Source of the DNA: an uncultured Flavobacteriales bacterium
GTDB taxonomy: Bacteria; Bacteroidota; Bacteroidia; Flavobacteriales_D; Crocinitomicaceae
Direction of reading: 5' to 3'
NCBI GenBank assembly: GCA_913059205.1
Contig: CAJXRM010000003.1
Span: 30,037-94,036 of the forward strand
DNA length: 64,000 bases
Part shown: positions 1 to 7,276 of the stretch, one piece after another
How the letters are laid out: every line of letters starts with the position of its first letter
Numbering within the stretch: the first letter of the stretch is position 1
The notes under the pieces: model-generated
The model's input: only the letters and a program-made list of their open reading frames with translations
Database searches by the model: none
Told to the model about the DNA's origin: nothing
Position numbers and translations under genes: made by a program

Positions 1-1
1 G

Positions 2-250
2 GCAAAAGGAGAAAAGTACTTCGACGCCGATGCAATGATTGAATTGACTGAGGAAGACCTTTCCGTGCTGGATCACGAACGAAAATTGTTGATTTTCATC
101 GCACAGGAGAAAGATCGAAACGCGATTGCCAAGCAATTGAACATAGATGTGCGGACGGTAGATTTGCACTTGAACGCCCTGCGTTATAAGTTGGGAGTTT
201 CAACTAATGTGGGCTTAGCGTTGTATGCGAAAAGAGTGGGGTTGGTGTAG
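2..250 (+). CDS. LuxR-type HTH regulator, C-terminal fragment
   Basis: The reading frame is open from the first bases of the window, so the gene is cut by the window edge and only about 82 residues remain. The segment TEEDLSVLDHERKLLIFIAQEKDRNAIAKQ and the following helix (IDVRTVDLHLNALRYKLGV) have the pattern of a LuxR/NarL/GerE winged-free helix-turn-helix: a first helix starting after an L..E-type position, then the AIAKQLNIDVRTVDLHL turn and recognition helix. It is probably the DNA-binding end of a response regulator or a stand-alone regulator; the receiver part would lie outside the window. The ATG at 35 is an internal methionine, not a start. It is the last gene before the cassette-like region. 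Confidence 0.65.
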   Translation, partial: AKGEKYFDADAMIELTEEDLSVLDHERKLLIFIAQEKDRNAIAKQLNIDVRTVDLHLNALRYKLGVSTNVGLALYAKRVGLV

Positions 251-283
251 GGATTAAAGGGAGCTTTATGTGTTTTAGTACGT

Positions 284-293
284 GTTATAAGCC
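284..293. repeat. cassette A inner boundary (R''-like half site)
   Basis: GTTATAAGCC overlaps by one base the stop codon of the membrane protein gene (stop on the minus strand at 295-293) and is the exact reverse complement of 1058-1067. No full hairpin like those at 1077-1129 and 2637-2692 can be drawn between here and the end of the HTH gene at 250, so this end of the array appears truncated. Confidence 0.6.
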
Positions 294-1051
294 TATTTTA
301 ACTTATTAATGACCTTTTTTTCGAACTCTTCGATTATTTTTTCTTTGTCCTTTTTGCTTTCAGGACAACGATGTTCCGCTGAAATTAGGCTCAAGCCGGA
401 TGTGCTATCCGAAAATGCAATTATAGCAACGGATATGTCAATTTTATCAAAACAAAATGTTGATTTCATTTCTAAATTAAAGGTGTCAATATTGTTTCCT
501 GCAGTGCTTAATTTTAGATTATTAGAAAGCCAATCAATTTTGTTTAATTCATCAATTAATATATCTCTTGAGTGTGGGTAAATATAATTTGAATTAATAT
601 CAACGTCAGATCTATAGCTAGTCGCTGCAAAAGCAAAGGCGGACAAAACAAATGGATAGCTAGGGTTTATATTGAAATGGACTAATTGGTTGTCGCTTGA
701 GCTAAATTTATAAGCAATAGGTAAAATTAGCAGGGCAAAAAGGTCTGAGTAGTCAACTGTTCTATAGATGTTTAGTAAATCTAGACTATTCCAAATGTCT
801 ATTAATGTTTGACTGTACTGTGACTTCCAAAAAATGAATAGGATAGCAGTTATCCATGCTACAATTAACTTATGCTTGGGGAAAATAGTTGCCCAGAACA
901 CAAGAAAAACAAAAAGACCTGCAAAATCTGATAATTTTCCAGTCAACCAATTTCCAAATATATCCTTAAGCAAAAAGTCATTCAATAACAAGATAGACAG
1001 TCCAAAAACGAACCAAAAAGAGGTCAATATTTTAAAATTCTGTTTTATCAT
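293..1051 (-). CDS. multi-pass membrane protein of unknown function (cassette A cargo)
   Basis: 252 residues. Hydrophobic segments near residues 8-27, 40-58, 62-80 and 103-116 suggest four membrane spans, followed by a mainly polar C-terminal half (about 150-252). The N-terminal part carries the string LLNDFLLKDIFGNW-LTGKLSDFAGL; I remember the L(S/T)DFAGL pattern from a widespread uncharacterised membrane family but know no function for it. Its start codon lies 6 nt inside the cassette boundary at 1058-1067 and its stop touches the opposite boundary, so it fills its cassette almost completely. No promoter of its own is apparent in the few bases before the ATG. Confidence 0.75.
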   Translation of the reverse strand: MIKQNFKILTSFWFVFGLSILLLNDFLLKDIFGNWLTGKLSDFAGLFVFLVFWATIFPKHKLIVAWITAILFIFWKSQYSQTLIDIWNSLDLLNIYRTVDYSDLFALLILPIAYKFSSSDNQLVHFNINPSYPFVLSAFAFAATSYRSDVDINSNYIYPHSRDILIDELNKIDWLSNNLKLSTAGNNIDTFNLEMKSTFCFDKIDISVAIIAFSDSTSGLSLISAEHRCPESKKDKEKIIEEFEKKVINKLK

Positions 1052-1057
1052 CTTAAT

Positions 1058-1142
1058 GGCTTATAACGGTTTGCCGCTATGGAAGATAGGGCTTTTTCTC
1101 GAGTGTAATTGTAGCCCTATCTTTCATAGGTGGTGTATGGTT
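1058..1142. repeat. attC-like element B (stem-loop between cassettes A and B)
   Basis: On the + strand it opens with GGCTTATAAC and ends with TATGGTT. Arms 1077-1093 and 1113-1129 pair over 17 bp with one mismatch. The 19-nt loop (1094-1112) contains GAGTGTAATTGT, shared with element C, while the stems of B and C are different. About 85 bp long, within the size range of integron attC sites. The HEPN-like gene reads through the entire element and stops at 1077. Confidence 0.65.
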
Positions 1143-2576
1143 TTTTTTGTCAGTCGAACGAATTGGCGAAATTTGAGGATTTTGAAGATGCTTTCCAGAA
1201 TCTATTGTTGGCCCTTCGTAGCCTATTAGATTCACGATTATTTTTCTTAGAAGCTTATCCATCAAAAAATAATTTTTTCGAGCTTCATTAGATTTACCGA
1301 TATCTCCTGAATGAACTATTTTATGCCTAGAAATAAGTAGGTCTTCTACTTCTTTTGTTAATTCAATATTTGCGGCTTGAATTAGTTGACGAAACTTAAA
1401 ATCGGTCTGTTTTCGTTTAGTATTATTTAAGTTTGAAAGTTTACTGTTTAGTAGATTGAAATTACCGCCCAGTGCTTTCTTATTTCTTTCTAAAACTTCC
1501 ACTAATTCTTTATGAATTGGTTCATAAATCTCAGGGTCAATAATTGTAGTTTCTATGTCTTCAAAAGTTTCAGCATGTTTATTACTAAATCTTTCAAGAA
1601 GAATAGTTTGAATAAAAATTCTTTCCCCCATTGATGGAGCTTGTTCAGCATTATTCAAATAGAAAATAATTGTATTCAAGTCCAATAGGACATTCAGGTT
1701 TCGATATTTTTCGAAACAATTCAGAAATGCATTTGATACAATTCCATCCCCCTTATACCATGCATTGTTTATCGGTATATAATTGTTCCATCGATAAGGT
1801 TTATGATGTTGCGCACTATATATTTTTTTAATTTGAGCATCCAACTTGCCTCCGCTGTAGTATTGTCCATAATATTCTGCCCTTATATACACCGCCGCAC
1901 CATTTAGAAAGGAAAGGTATTCAAGGAAATCAAGTTTAATGACTTCCCAAAAAGCATAAGGCATAGCAAGATATTGACTCTTTGGACTTTGGAATTCAAT
2001 AATAGATTCTCCATCGTCATCTTTTCTTATGATAAACTGGTATGACCTGAAGTCTAGTTGAAATGTAACTTCGGTGTGATCCCACAACTTGTCACCTCCA
2101 ACTTCGTCAGGACGAACTGGGCCATATGCCCTGGATGCCTTAATAAATGTGTGGCTGGTATGATGAATACGGAGGCCTTCCAGTTTAATGTATTTAATTG
2201 GATCCTTAACACTTTCTAATTCTGATTCTAAGTCATTGGAGGGTATGTTATGAATTTCTTTTTCAATTTTAATGTGATCAAAACAATAGAAATTCCCTTT
2301 GGATTTTCTAAAAGGTAAATTTTTCATTAAAATTTTGGACGCTGTAAATTTATATCCATCCTCAGTACTGCAGAATAATTTGTAATCATCCTGTTCAAAT
2401 GCACCCTGATTGTTGTGATAAAACTCCTTAAGATTTAAAAATTCGTCAAAGTGTAGTTCGATATATAGGTTTCCCTCGTCATTATACACCAAACCCAACA
2501 GAAAATCAAGTTTTAATCCTTGATTAAAATCGATGTGTCCGCTTTTTAGCCGATAAATTGGGACTAGGTTTTCCAT
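1077..2576 (-). CDS. HEPN-domain-like protein, possible ApeA-type defence ribonuclease (cassette B cargo)
   Basis: 499 residues, no signal peptide or membrane segment. The C-terminal third is helical and contains SRHKIVHSGDIG with R417 and H422, an Rx4H arrangement typical of HEPN nucleases, followed by a long helix (NYFLMDKLLRKIIVNLIGY) as in Apea-like HEPN domains. The N-terminal 380 residues would be the large beta-rich sensor or ApeA-N-like part, but I identify that only by layout. Residues from about 479 onward are encoded by stem-loop element B, so the natural C-terminus was probably changed when the cassette was inserted. HEPN proteins act in abortive anti-phage defence and toxin-antitoxin systems; that role here is inference. 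The gene starts 45 nt inside its cassette boundary. Confidence 0.55.
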   Translation of the reverse strand: MENLVPIYRLKSGHIDFNQGLKLDFLLGLVYNDEGNLYIELHFDEFLNLKEFYHNNQGAFEQDDYKLFCSTEDGYKFTASKILMKNLPFRKSKGNFYCFDHIKIEKEIHNIPSNDLESELESVKDPIKYIKLEGLRIHHTSHTFIKASRAYGPVRPDEVGGDKLWDHTEVTFQLDFRSYQFIIRKDDDGESIIEFQSPKSQYLAMPYAFWEVIKLDFLEYLSFLNGAAVYIRAEYYGQYYSGGKLDAQIKKIYSAQHHKPYRWNNYIPINNAWYKGDGIVSNAFLNCFEKYRNLNVLLDLNTIIFYLNNAEQAPSMGERIFIQTILLERFSNKHAETFEDIETTIIDPEIYEPIHKELVEVLERNKKALGGNFNLLNSKLSNLNNTKRKQTDFKFRQLIQAANIELTKEVEDLLISRHKIVHSGDIGKSNEARKNYFLMDKLLRKIIVNLIGYEGPTIDSGKHLQNPQISPIRSTDKKNHTPPMKDRATITLEKKPYLP

Positions 2577-2621
2577 TTTAAATTACTTTTTCAGTTCGGG
2601 TATCACGCTATGGCTTTAATG

Positions 2622-2704
2622 AACCATAACGGTTCTGCACTAGGCAATGTGGCGCTTTCTAGAGTGTAATTGTGCGCCATTTTGCTTAGTGCATGTTATA
2701 GATA
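2622..2704. repeat. attC-like element C (stem-loop between cassettes B and C)
   Basis: On the + strand it starts AACCATAAC and ends GTTATAGATA. Arms 2637-2655 and 2674-2692 pair at 16 of 19 positions. The loop at 2656-2673 is 17 of 18 identical to the loop of element B, with core GAGTGTAATTGT, though the arms are unrelated. Both elements also share AACGGTT right after the core on this side. Confidence 0.65.
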
Positions 2705-2715
2705 TCTCATTTCTA

Positions 2716-3855
2716 TTAAAACCCATCTGTTCTTCTTATCTTATCATCCTTTTTCACTTCCATCAATAATGCTGAGTCTTTGGTGTTGTAACGAATGGTA
2801 AGTTTAGAATCAAAATTCTCGCCTTCTATAATAAGTGTGATTGTGGATTTTTTAGTTTCCCAAAGAGTATATTCACTGTATTCACCGGTTTGAATAGCCA
2901 TACCGATCTCATTAGCACCATCAAACAGATCTTTGCTTCGGTGCTTAGTAACTTTCTTTGGCTCACCATACTTAGAAGTCAAAATTTTCTGAATTTCTTT
3001 ATATTTTGTGTAAAAATTATTCTCGTTTACGTAATCTTCTTCAAGAACATAAACTCCTTGATACAGTCTGTCCTGATTAAAATAATATAAGGCAAGAAAG
3101 TTGTCATTATTCAATTTAACTTGGTACGCAAGTGCATCTTCTCGGTCAACAGAAGGCTCAGTGCTTTGGCTTTTCTTAACTGTTTCTTTGTTGTCAAACC
3201 ATTTAGAATCTCTGTAATTTACATCGAATTCTTTTAAGTTTTTCTCATAATTTTCTCTTGCAATTTTTCGTTCGTCACTGAGCCTCGAATCAATTGGAGA
3301 ATAATAAGTTACAAAACAATCATAGGCATCAACAATGCCTTTGATTATAAGCGGGTTAAACTTCCAGATGTTTCTTTCACGAGATTTTCTCTCGAGCATA
3401 CCCATTTCCATGTTTACTGCACTATCAAAGGCATTTTTAAGGTCAGAATCCAAGTAAAACCCTAGTCCCCACCATGTTTCTGTTTTGTTGTCAATAGTTT
3501 GATCATAGGTTTCAAATTCAATTAGTTGATCCAAATCAAATTCTTTACCATCAATAGTAAGGAAGATGTGATCAGTTAAGTATCTAGTTAAAAATTCTTC
3601 ATTAAACCAAATGTTTAAAACAGGGCCTTTATCTTCATAAATGAAATTTTCTTTGTAGCTAAACATTAAAGTCACTACCGTATTCAAGGTGTTTACAATT
3701 CGGACAGGATTTGTGTAGATTTCATCCTTAAATGTTCTTTTGTTGATGGCAGATTTACAATCCTTATCAACTTCAATTTTTATGGCTTCTCGATTGTCTT
3801 GTGCTGAAATTGTTGTACAGCAGACCAACGTAGTGAATAAGAGGATTTTTTTCAT
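2716..3855 (-). CDS. secreted protein of unknown function (cassette C cargo)
   Basis: 379 residues with a clear signal peptide (MKKILLFTTLVCCTTISAQ, cleavage after SAQ expected), so periplasmic or surface-exposed. The mature part is rich in acidic and aromatic residues with no motif I recognise; a central charged linker (about residues 205-235, KKSQSTEPSVDRED) separates two halves. The second half (YQVKLNNDNFLALYYFNQDRLYQGVY...EIQKILTSKYGEPKKV) resembles a small alpha-beta domain seen in many secreted Bacteroidota proteins that predict residue strings ending KYGEP, but the function is unknown. The stop codon lies 11 nt from element C and the start 27 nt from element D. Confidence 0.75.
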   Translation of the reverse strand: MKKILLFTTLVCCTTISAQDNREAIKIEVDKDCKSAINKRTFKDEIYTNPVRIVNTLNTVVTLMFSYKENFIYEDKGPVLNIWFNEEFLTRYLTDHIFLTIDGKEFDLDQLIEFETYDQTIDNKTETWWGLGFYLDSDLKNAFDSAVNMEMGMLERKSRERNIWKFNPLIIKGIVDAYDCFVTYYSPIDSRLSDERKIARENYEKNLKEFDVNYRDSKWFDNKETVKKSQSTEPSVDREDALAYQVKLNNDNFLALYYFNQDRLYQGVYVLEEDYVNENNFYTKYKEIQKILTSKYGEPKKVTKHRSKDLFDGANEIGMAIQTGEYSEYTLWETKKSTITLIIEGENFDSKLTIRYNTKDSALLMEVKKDDKIRRTDGF

Positions 3856-3882
3856 TATTTATCTTTTACAGTGGATTTTTAT

Positions 3883-3930
3883 TATCTATAACTAGTCGCT
3901 AAACGCCATTTGTTGATTAGCGGCTATATA
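3883..3930. repeat. shorter stem-loop element D at the outer end of cassette C
   Basis: Begins with TATCTATAAC, the exact partner of 2695-2704, followed by arms 3893-3902 and 3917-3926 that pair at 9 of 10 positions around a 14-nt loop. The GAGTGTAATTGT loop of B and C is absent and the far boundary (TATATATTTATTG) is not a good core, so the element is shorter or decayed. The rest of the gap to 4129 holds a hairpin at 4101-4120 and otherwise nothing I can name. Confidence 0.45.
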
Positions 3931-4100
3931 TTTATTGCCCCAAATTAATCAAAAAACCTTTGCAGACGCACAACTAGCCGATAATTACCGTTTGTAATTG
4001 ATTGTAAATTGGATATTTACTGAATAGGTGCAAACATAAAAATAGTTACTTCATTTTTAAGTAATTGGTTTTCCCATTCAATAACTGGTTACTTTTCATA

Positions 4101-4120
4101 AGCTAAATCATACTTTAGCT
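4101..4120 (-). terminator. hairpin, weak terminator candidate for the lipoprotein gene
   Basis: AGCTAAA (4101-4107) pairs exactly with TTTAGCT (4114-4120) around a 6-nt loop, 10 nt beyond the stop of the minus-strand lipoprotein gene. There is no long U-run after it, so termination efficiency is doubtful. Confidence 0.35.
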
Positions 4121-4129
4121 AATGTGCCC

Positions 4130-4876
4130 TTAAAGCCTTGCGCCAGAAAAAATATGATGTATCGTGTCGCTTGGACCTGAATTCACTCCGGAAATGGTTT
4201 TGTAGTCTAAATAAAGACTGTCTTCAATCCAGTATAAGTCAGTAATTTGTGGACCGCCTTGCCATTGTGAATTTACTTTATAATACGTGTAAAAGGAACC
4301 GACAGAGTACGTTTTACCTTCTATGACAGGATTGAAACCCGACATTGTAACTGATACGGTGTCAATATAACTGACATCAATTGAATTTAAATATTCGTGT
4401 TTGATCATCTGTAGAATAAACATTCCCTCCAATTGACTTTTTAGTGGATGCTCATTATTTTCCGTACTTGCTAAAGTGGTTTTAGTACCGTTAAATGTTC
4501 TGTTTATAGCAGTGATTCCTCCGTCATATCGTTGGTCAAATGCTATTTGGTTGAAATTTGAAGAGAAATTTAGGTCAGCGTGGGTGTAAAATGGATTTCC
4601 ATTGCTATAGCTTGTAGTTTGAGGAGTTACCAGGTTGAAAGAAGTGTTCTTGAAAGTTAATTGATTCGCAACGATATCAGTTGCTAATATCTGGTCCGAT
4701 TCTGTAGTTGAAGTGAATTCGACGGCACTTGAATGTTGAATGCCATAGTAACTTCCTTTTAAATTTGAGTAATCGTATTCTACATTGGTACTTGTTGTAG
4801 GTTCTTTTTTCTCTTTTTTACAAGATGAGGTAAGGGTAATTAAAACAAGAGCTAATAAATAAATAGAGTATTTCAT
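4130..4876 (-). CDS. lipoprotein of unknown function
   Basis: 248 residues. The N-terminus MKYSIYLLALVLITLTSSCKKEKKE carries a lipobox (TSSC) followed by a Lys/Glu-rich stretch; in Bacteroidota a charged stretch after the cysteine is compatible with outer-membrane or surface lipoprotein export. The remainder is rich in Thr, Ser, Asn and Tyr and looks like a beta-sandwich or barrel-lid protein, but no family is recognised. It is a single gene between the cassette region and the DUF4159 gene. Confidence 0.7.
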   Translation of the reverse strand: MKYSIYLLALVLITLTSSCKKEKKEPTTSTNVEYDYSNLKGSYYGIQHSSAVEFTSTTESDQILATDIVANQLTFKNTSFNLVTPQTTSYSNGNPFYTHADLNFSSNFNQIAFDQRYDGGITAINRTFNGTKTTLASTENNEHPLKSQLEGMFILQMIKHEYLNSIDVSYIDTVSVTMSGFNPVIEGKTYSVGSFYTYYKVNSQWQGGPQITDLYWIEDSLYLDYKTISGVNSGPSDTIHHIFSGARL

Positions 4877-4938
4877 AGTTGTTAAACGTTTGTAATTGAA
4901 TATGAGTTGGAAAATTCAATTCTGAAACTAGTATCTCG

Positions 4939-5586
4939 TTACTGCATAAACGCAAACATCAGAATATTTGCACCCATTTTTAATGCTTGGTCACGTTTGT
5001 TCTGTGCGTCGTTGTGGACTTCTTGGTTTTCCCAACCATCGCTTAAATCGGTTTCGTAAGTGTAGAGACAAACAATTCTTCCGTCAATGATAATTGCAAA
5101 TGCTTGCGCGCGTTTACCGTCGTGTTCGTGTATTTTTGGTAATCCATTGAAATCGTATTTCTGATGAAACACAGGGTGATCAAACGGCAATTCAATCAAT
5201 TCGTTGTTCGGGAAAATTTTCTTCAATTCAACGCGAATGAATTCATCCATTCCGTAATTGTCATCTATGTGCAAAAAGCCTCCTCCCTCAAGGTATGTGC
5301 GTAAATTGTTTGATTCCATCGACGAGAAAACAACGTTACCATGTCCTGTCATATGAACAAAAGGGTACAAGAACAAATCGGGGCTTCCAACTTCAACGTA
5401 GGGAACGTCCGTGCTAATTCCCATCGCTAAATTCTGATTACAGAACTTGATGAGGTTAGGAAGGGCAGTCGGGTTGGCGTAATAATCTCCGCCACCACTG
5501 TATTTCAAAACGGCTAATTGATAACTTCCCTGACTCCAACTAGCGAAGGAGAGGAGTAAACCGAGAATGAAAATCAACTTGTTCAT
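4939..5586 (-). CDS. DUF4159 domain secreted protein
   Basis: 215 residues with signal peptide (MNKLIFILGLLLSFASWSQ). The whole mature chain matches the DUF4159 layout: LAVLKYSGGGDYYANPTALPNLIKF, a GHGNVVFS segment, FLHIDDNYGMDEFIR and LPFDHPVFH, with the conserved Asp/His-rich core around residues 100-145. In relatives this domain has a flavodoxin/GATase-like fold, often in surface or gliding-associated loci; its biochemical role is unknown. It is the last gene of a minus-strand run and overlaps the rsmE stop by 4 bp (ATGA-type overlap), so translation is probably coupled. Confidence 0.8.
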   Translation of the reverse strand: MNKLIFILGLLLSFASWSQGSYQLAVLKYSGGGDYYANPTALPNLIKFCNQNLAMGISTDVPYVEVGSPDLFLYPFVHMTGHGNVVFSSMESNNLRTYLEGGGFLHIDDNYGMDEFIRVELKKIFPNNELIELPFDHPVFHQKYDFNGLPKIHEHDGKRAQAFAIIIDGRIVCLYTYETDLSDGWENQEVHNDAQNKRDQALKMGANILMFAFMQ

Positions 5587-6278
5587 TTTGTAATCAATTT
5601 TGCTTGCATACAGGCATAAAGCGCTGCCGTTTCTGTTCGTAAACGATTGGGACCTAAGGTAATTGTTTTATATCCGTTTTCCAATGCTTTTTCAATTTCC
5701 TTTTGTGAGAAATCTCCTTCTGGTCCAATTAATATGGGACAATTAGTCAATTCAAAAACGTCGGAAAAATCATTTTTTTCGTTTTCGTAGCAATGAGCAA
5801 TGAGTCCGTTTGGATTTGCTTCAATGAAGTCGCTCAGTTTTTGCAATTCATTGATTTTTGGTAAAAACGTACGGTGTGATTGCTTCATGGCTGAAACTGC
5901 TTTTTTCACCAAACGATCGATGTTTATTTTCGCGCGCTCACCGTTATCACAATCAATCAACGAAATTTCGGTGATTCCAATTTCAGTGGCTTTTTCCACA
6001 AACCATTCTATGCGTTCCAATTGTTTCGTTGGACCAACCGCAACGTGGATCTCATGCTTTAAGGGATTTGCTTGATCGTTTGAAAGTACTTTCAATGCAC
6101 AACGTTTTGGATGCGCATCTGTTATTTCACAGGTGAAATTGCCGCCTTTTCCATTTAGGAGTCCAATTTTATCACCATTGTCCATGCGCAATACCCGTAC
6201 AATGTGCTTGGATTCTTCCTCAGAAAGCGTGTGCGTGGTTGCCGTTTGGGCGATATGTTCGTCGTAGAATAAACGCAT
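5583..6278 (-). CDS. rsmE: 16S rRNA (uracil-1498-N3)-methyltransferase
   Basis: 231 residues, close to the usual 240. RsmE methylates U1498 of 16S rRNA using S-adenosylmethionine. The N-terminal PUA-like part carries SEEESKHIVRVLRMDNGDKI, and the C-terminal SPOUT knot carries LIGPEGDFSQKEIE and ITLGPNRLRTETAALYA, the SAM-binding signature. It overlaps its neighbours on both sides (1 bp with holA, 4 bp with the DUF4159 gene), which indicates one transcript pepT-holA-rsmE-DUF4159. Confidence 0.92.
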   Translation of the reverse strand: MRLFYDEHIAQTATTHTLSEEESKHIVRVLRMDNGDKIGLLNGKGGNFTCEITDAHPKRCALKVLSNDQANPLKHEIHVAVGPTKQLERIEWFVEKATEIGITEISLIDCDNGERAKINIDRLVKKAVSAMKQSHRTFLPKINELQKLSDFIEANPNGLIAHCYENEKNDFSDVFELTNCPILIGPEGDFSQKEIEKALENGYKTITLGPNRLRTETAALYACMQAKLITK

Positions 6279-7276
6279 CAGTGCATCAATCGGTAAATCA
6301 TTTCTTTCATCAATTCTCCTTCTGTAAAAGTAGAATTTCCAATTCCCTTCGATTTCAAATCAAATTCGTGCAAAATTGCAATGTTCGCAGCAACTTTTTT
6401 TGGATTGTAAATTTTCGCAGAATTGGTTAACTGTCCTACTACAAAAGGATGAACTTTTAATGAAGATGCTAAAATATCACGCGATTGTCCTCCTAAAAAG
6501 TGAATTTTCATCAAGCGTGAAAAATGATTGAATAGGTTTGAAACTATGGGAACTAGTGACGTTGCTTTTGGGTTGTGAGTGAAGTAATCAACAATCACAT
6601 TCGCTTTATGCACATCTCTAACAGCAATTGCATTGGTTAATTCAAAAACATTATAGTCTTTTGAAATCCCGATATTTTCTTCAATGTGTACTTCGTTGAT
6701 TGTGGTTCCCTTTTCAAGCAGAATTTGCAATTTGTCAAGCTCATTGGAAATTTTCGATAAATCATTTCCTAAGAATTCAGCCAACAGCATATTTGCTTTT
6801 GGTGTTATTCCAAAACCTTTCGATTTTACGAAATCACTCATCCAATCGACTAGTTTATAGTCAGGAACTTTCTCTGAATTAAAAACCAGTCCATTTTTAG
6901 CAGCTGCTTTTAGTGCTTTCTTGCGTGAATCGTATTTTTTGTATTTGTAATTGACAACAAAAATCGTTTGATCTGAAGGCGATTCAAAATAGGGAAGAAG
7001 GTCTTCCATTCCTTTAAAATCTTGCGCTTCTTTCAATACAACTAAACGCCGTTCTGCCATCATTGGATATTCTTTCGCCTGGGAGATAATCGACAATGGT
7101 TCGGAATCTTTTCCGTAGGAAATGAATTGATTGAAGTCACGTTCGTGCTCTTCTAACGCATTTTCGACAATTGCATCTGTAATTGCATCAATATAATACG
7201 CTTCTTCTCCGTGAAGAAAATAGATCTTCTCGAATTTCTTCGCTTTAATATCTTTTATGATGCTCAGGTGATTCAT
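6278..7276 (-). CDS. holA: DNA polymerase III subunit delta
   Basis: 332 residues (E. coli delta 343). The chain opens with IIKDIKAKKFEKIYFLHGEEAYYIDAI, the typical first strand and helix of the delta subunit, which loads the beta clamp as part of the clamp-loader complex. The sequence continues with the LVVLKEAQDF and FVVNYKYKKYDSRKKALKAA segments of domain I-II and a helical collar domain (about residues 205-330). As is usual for delta, it lacks a functional Walker A. Stop/start overlap with pepT (upstream) and rsmE (downstream) implies cotranscription. Confidence 0.9.
   Translation of the reverse strand: MNHLSIIKDIKAKKFEKIYFLHGEEAYYIDAITDAIVENALEEHERDFNQFISYGKDSEPLSIISQAKEYPMMAERRLVVLKEAQDFKGMEDLLPYFESPSDQTIFVVNYKYKKYDSRKKALKAAAKNGLVFNSEKVPDYKLVDWMSDFVKSKGFGITPKANMLLAEFLGNDLSKISNELDKLQILLEKGTTINEVHIEENIGISKDYNVFELTNAIAVRDVHKANVIVDYFTHNPKATSLVPIVSNLFNHFSRLMKIHFLGGQSRDILASSLKVHPFVVGQLTNSAKIYNPKKVAANIAILHEFDLKSKGIGNSTFTEGELMKEMIYRLMH

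Larger units (their letters stand above)
284..3892 (-). mobile_element. putative integron-like array of three single-gene cassettes
   Basis: Three consecutive minus-strand genes are each bounded by an inverted repeat private to that gene: GTTATAAGCC/GGCTTATAAC at 284-293 and 1058-1067 (10 of 10), TATGGTT/AACCATA at 1136-1142 and 2622-2628 (7 bp, 7 of 9 over the full site), and GTTATAGATA/TATCTATAAC at 2695-2704 and 3883-3892 (10 of 10). Between genes the left repeat of one and the right repeat of the next are joined by a long hairpin, so each hairpin serves two cassettes. This covariation is what circular cassette excision and insertion by an integron integrase produces. The GTTRRRY consensus is not kept and no recombinase gene is visible, so a related but non-classical system is possible. 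Confidence 0.55.

Noticed and set aside
284..3892. Classical integron with integrase
   Set aside because: No intI-like gene or attI within the window and the GTTRRRY core is not kept; only the cassette part can be supported.
4894..4921. AATTGAAT...ATTCAATT inverted repeat downstream of the DUF4159 gene
   Set aside because: Only 8 bp, A/T-rich, no T tract; likely chance in low-GC DNA.
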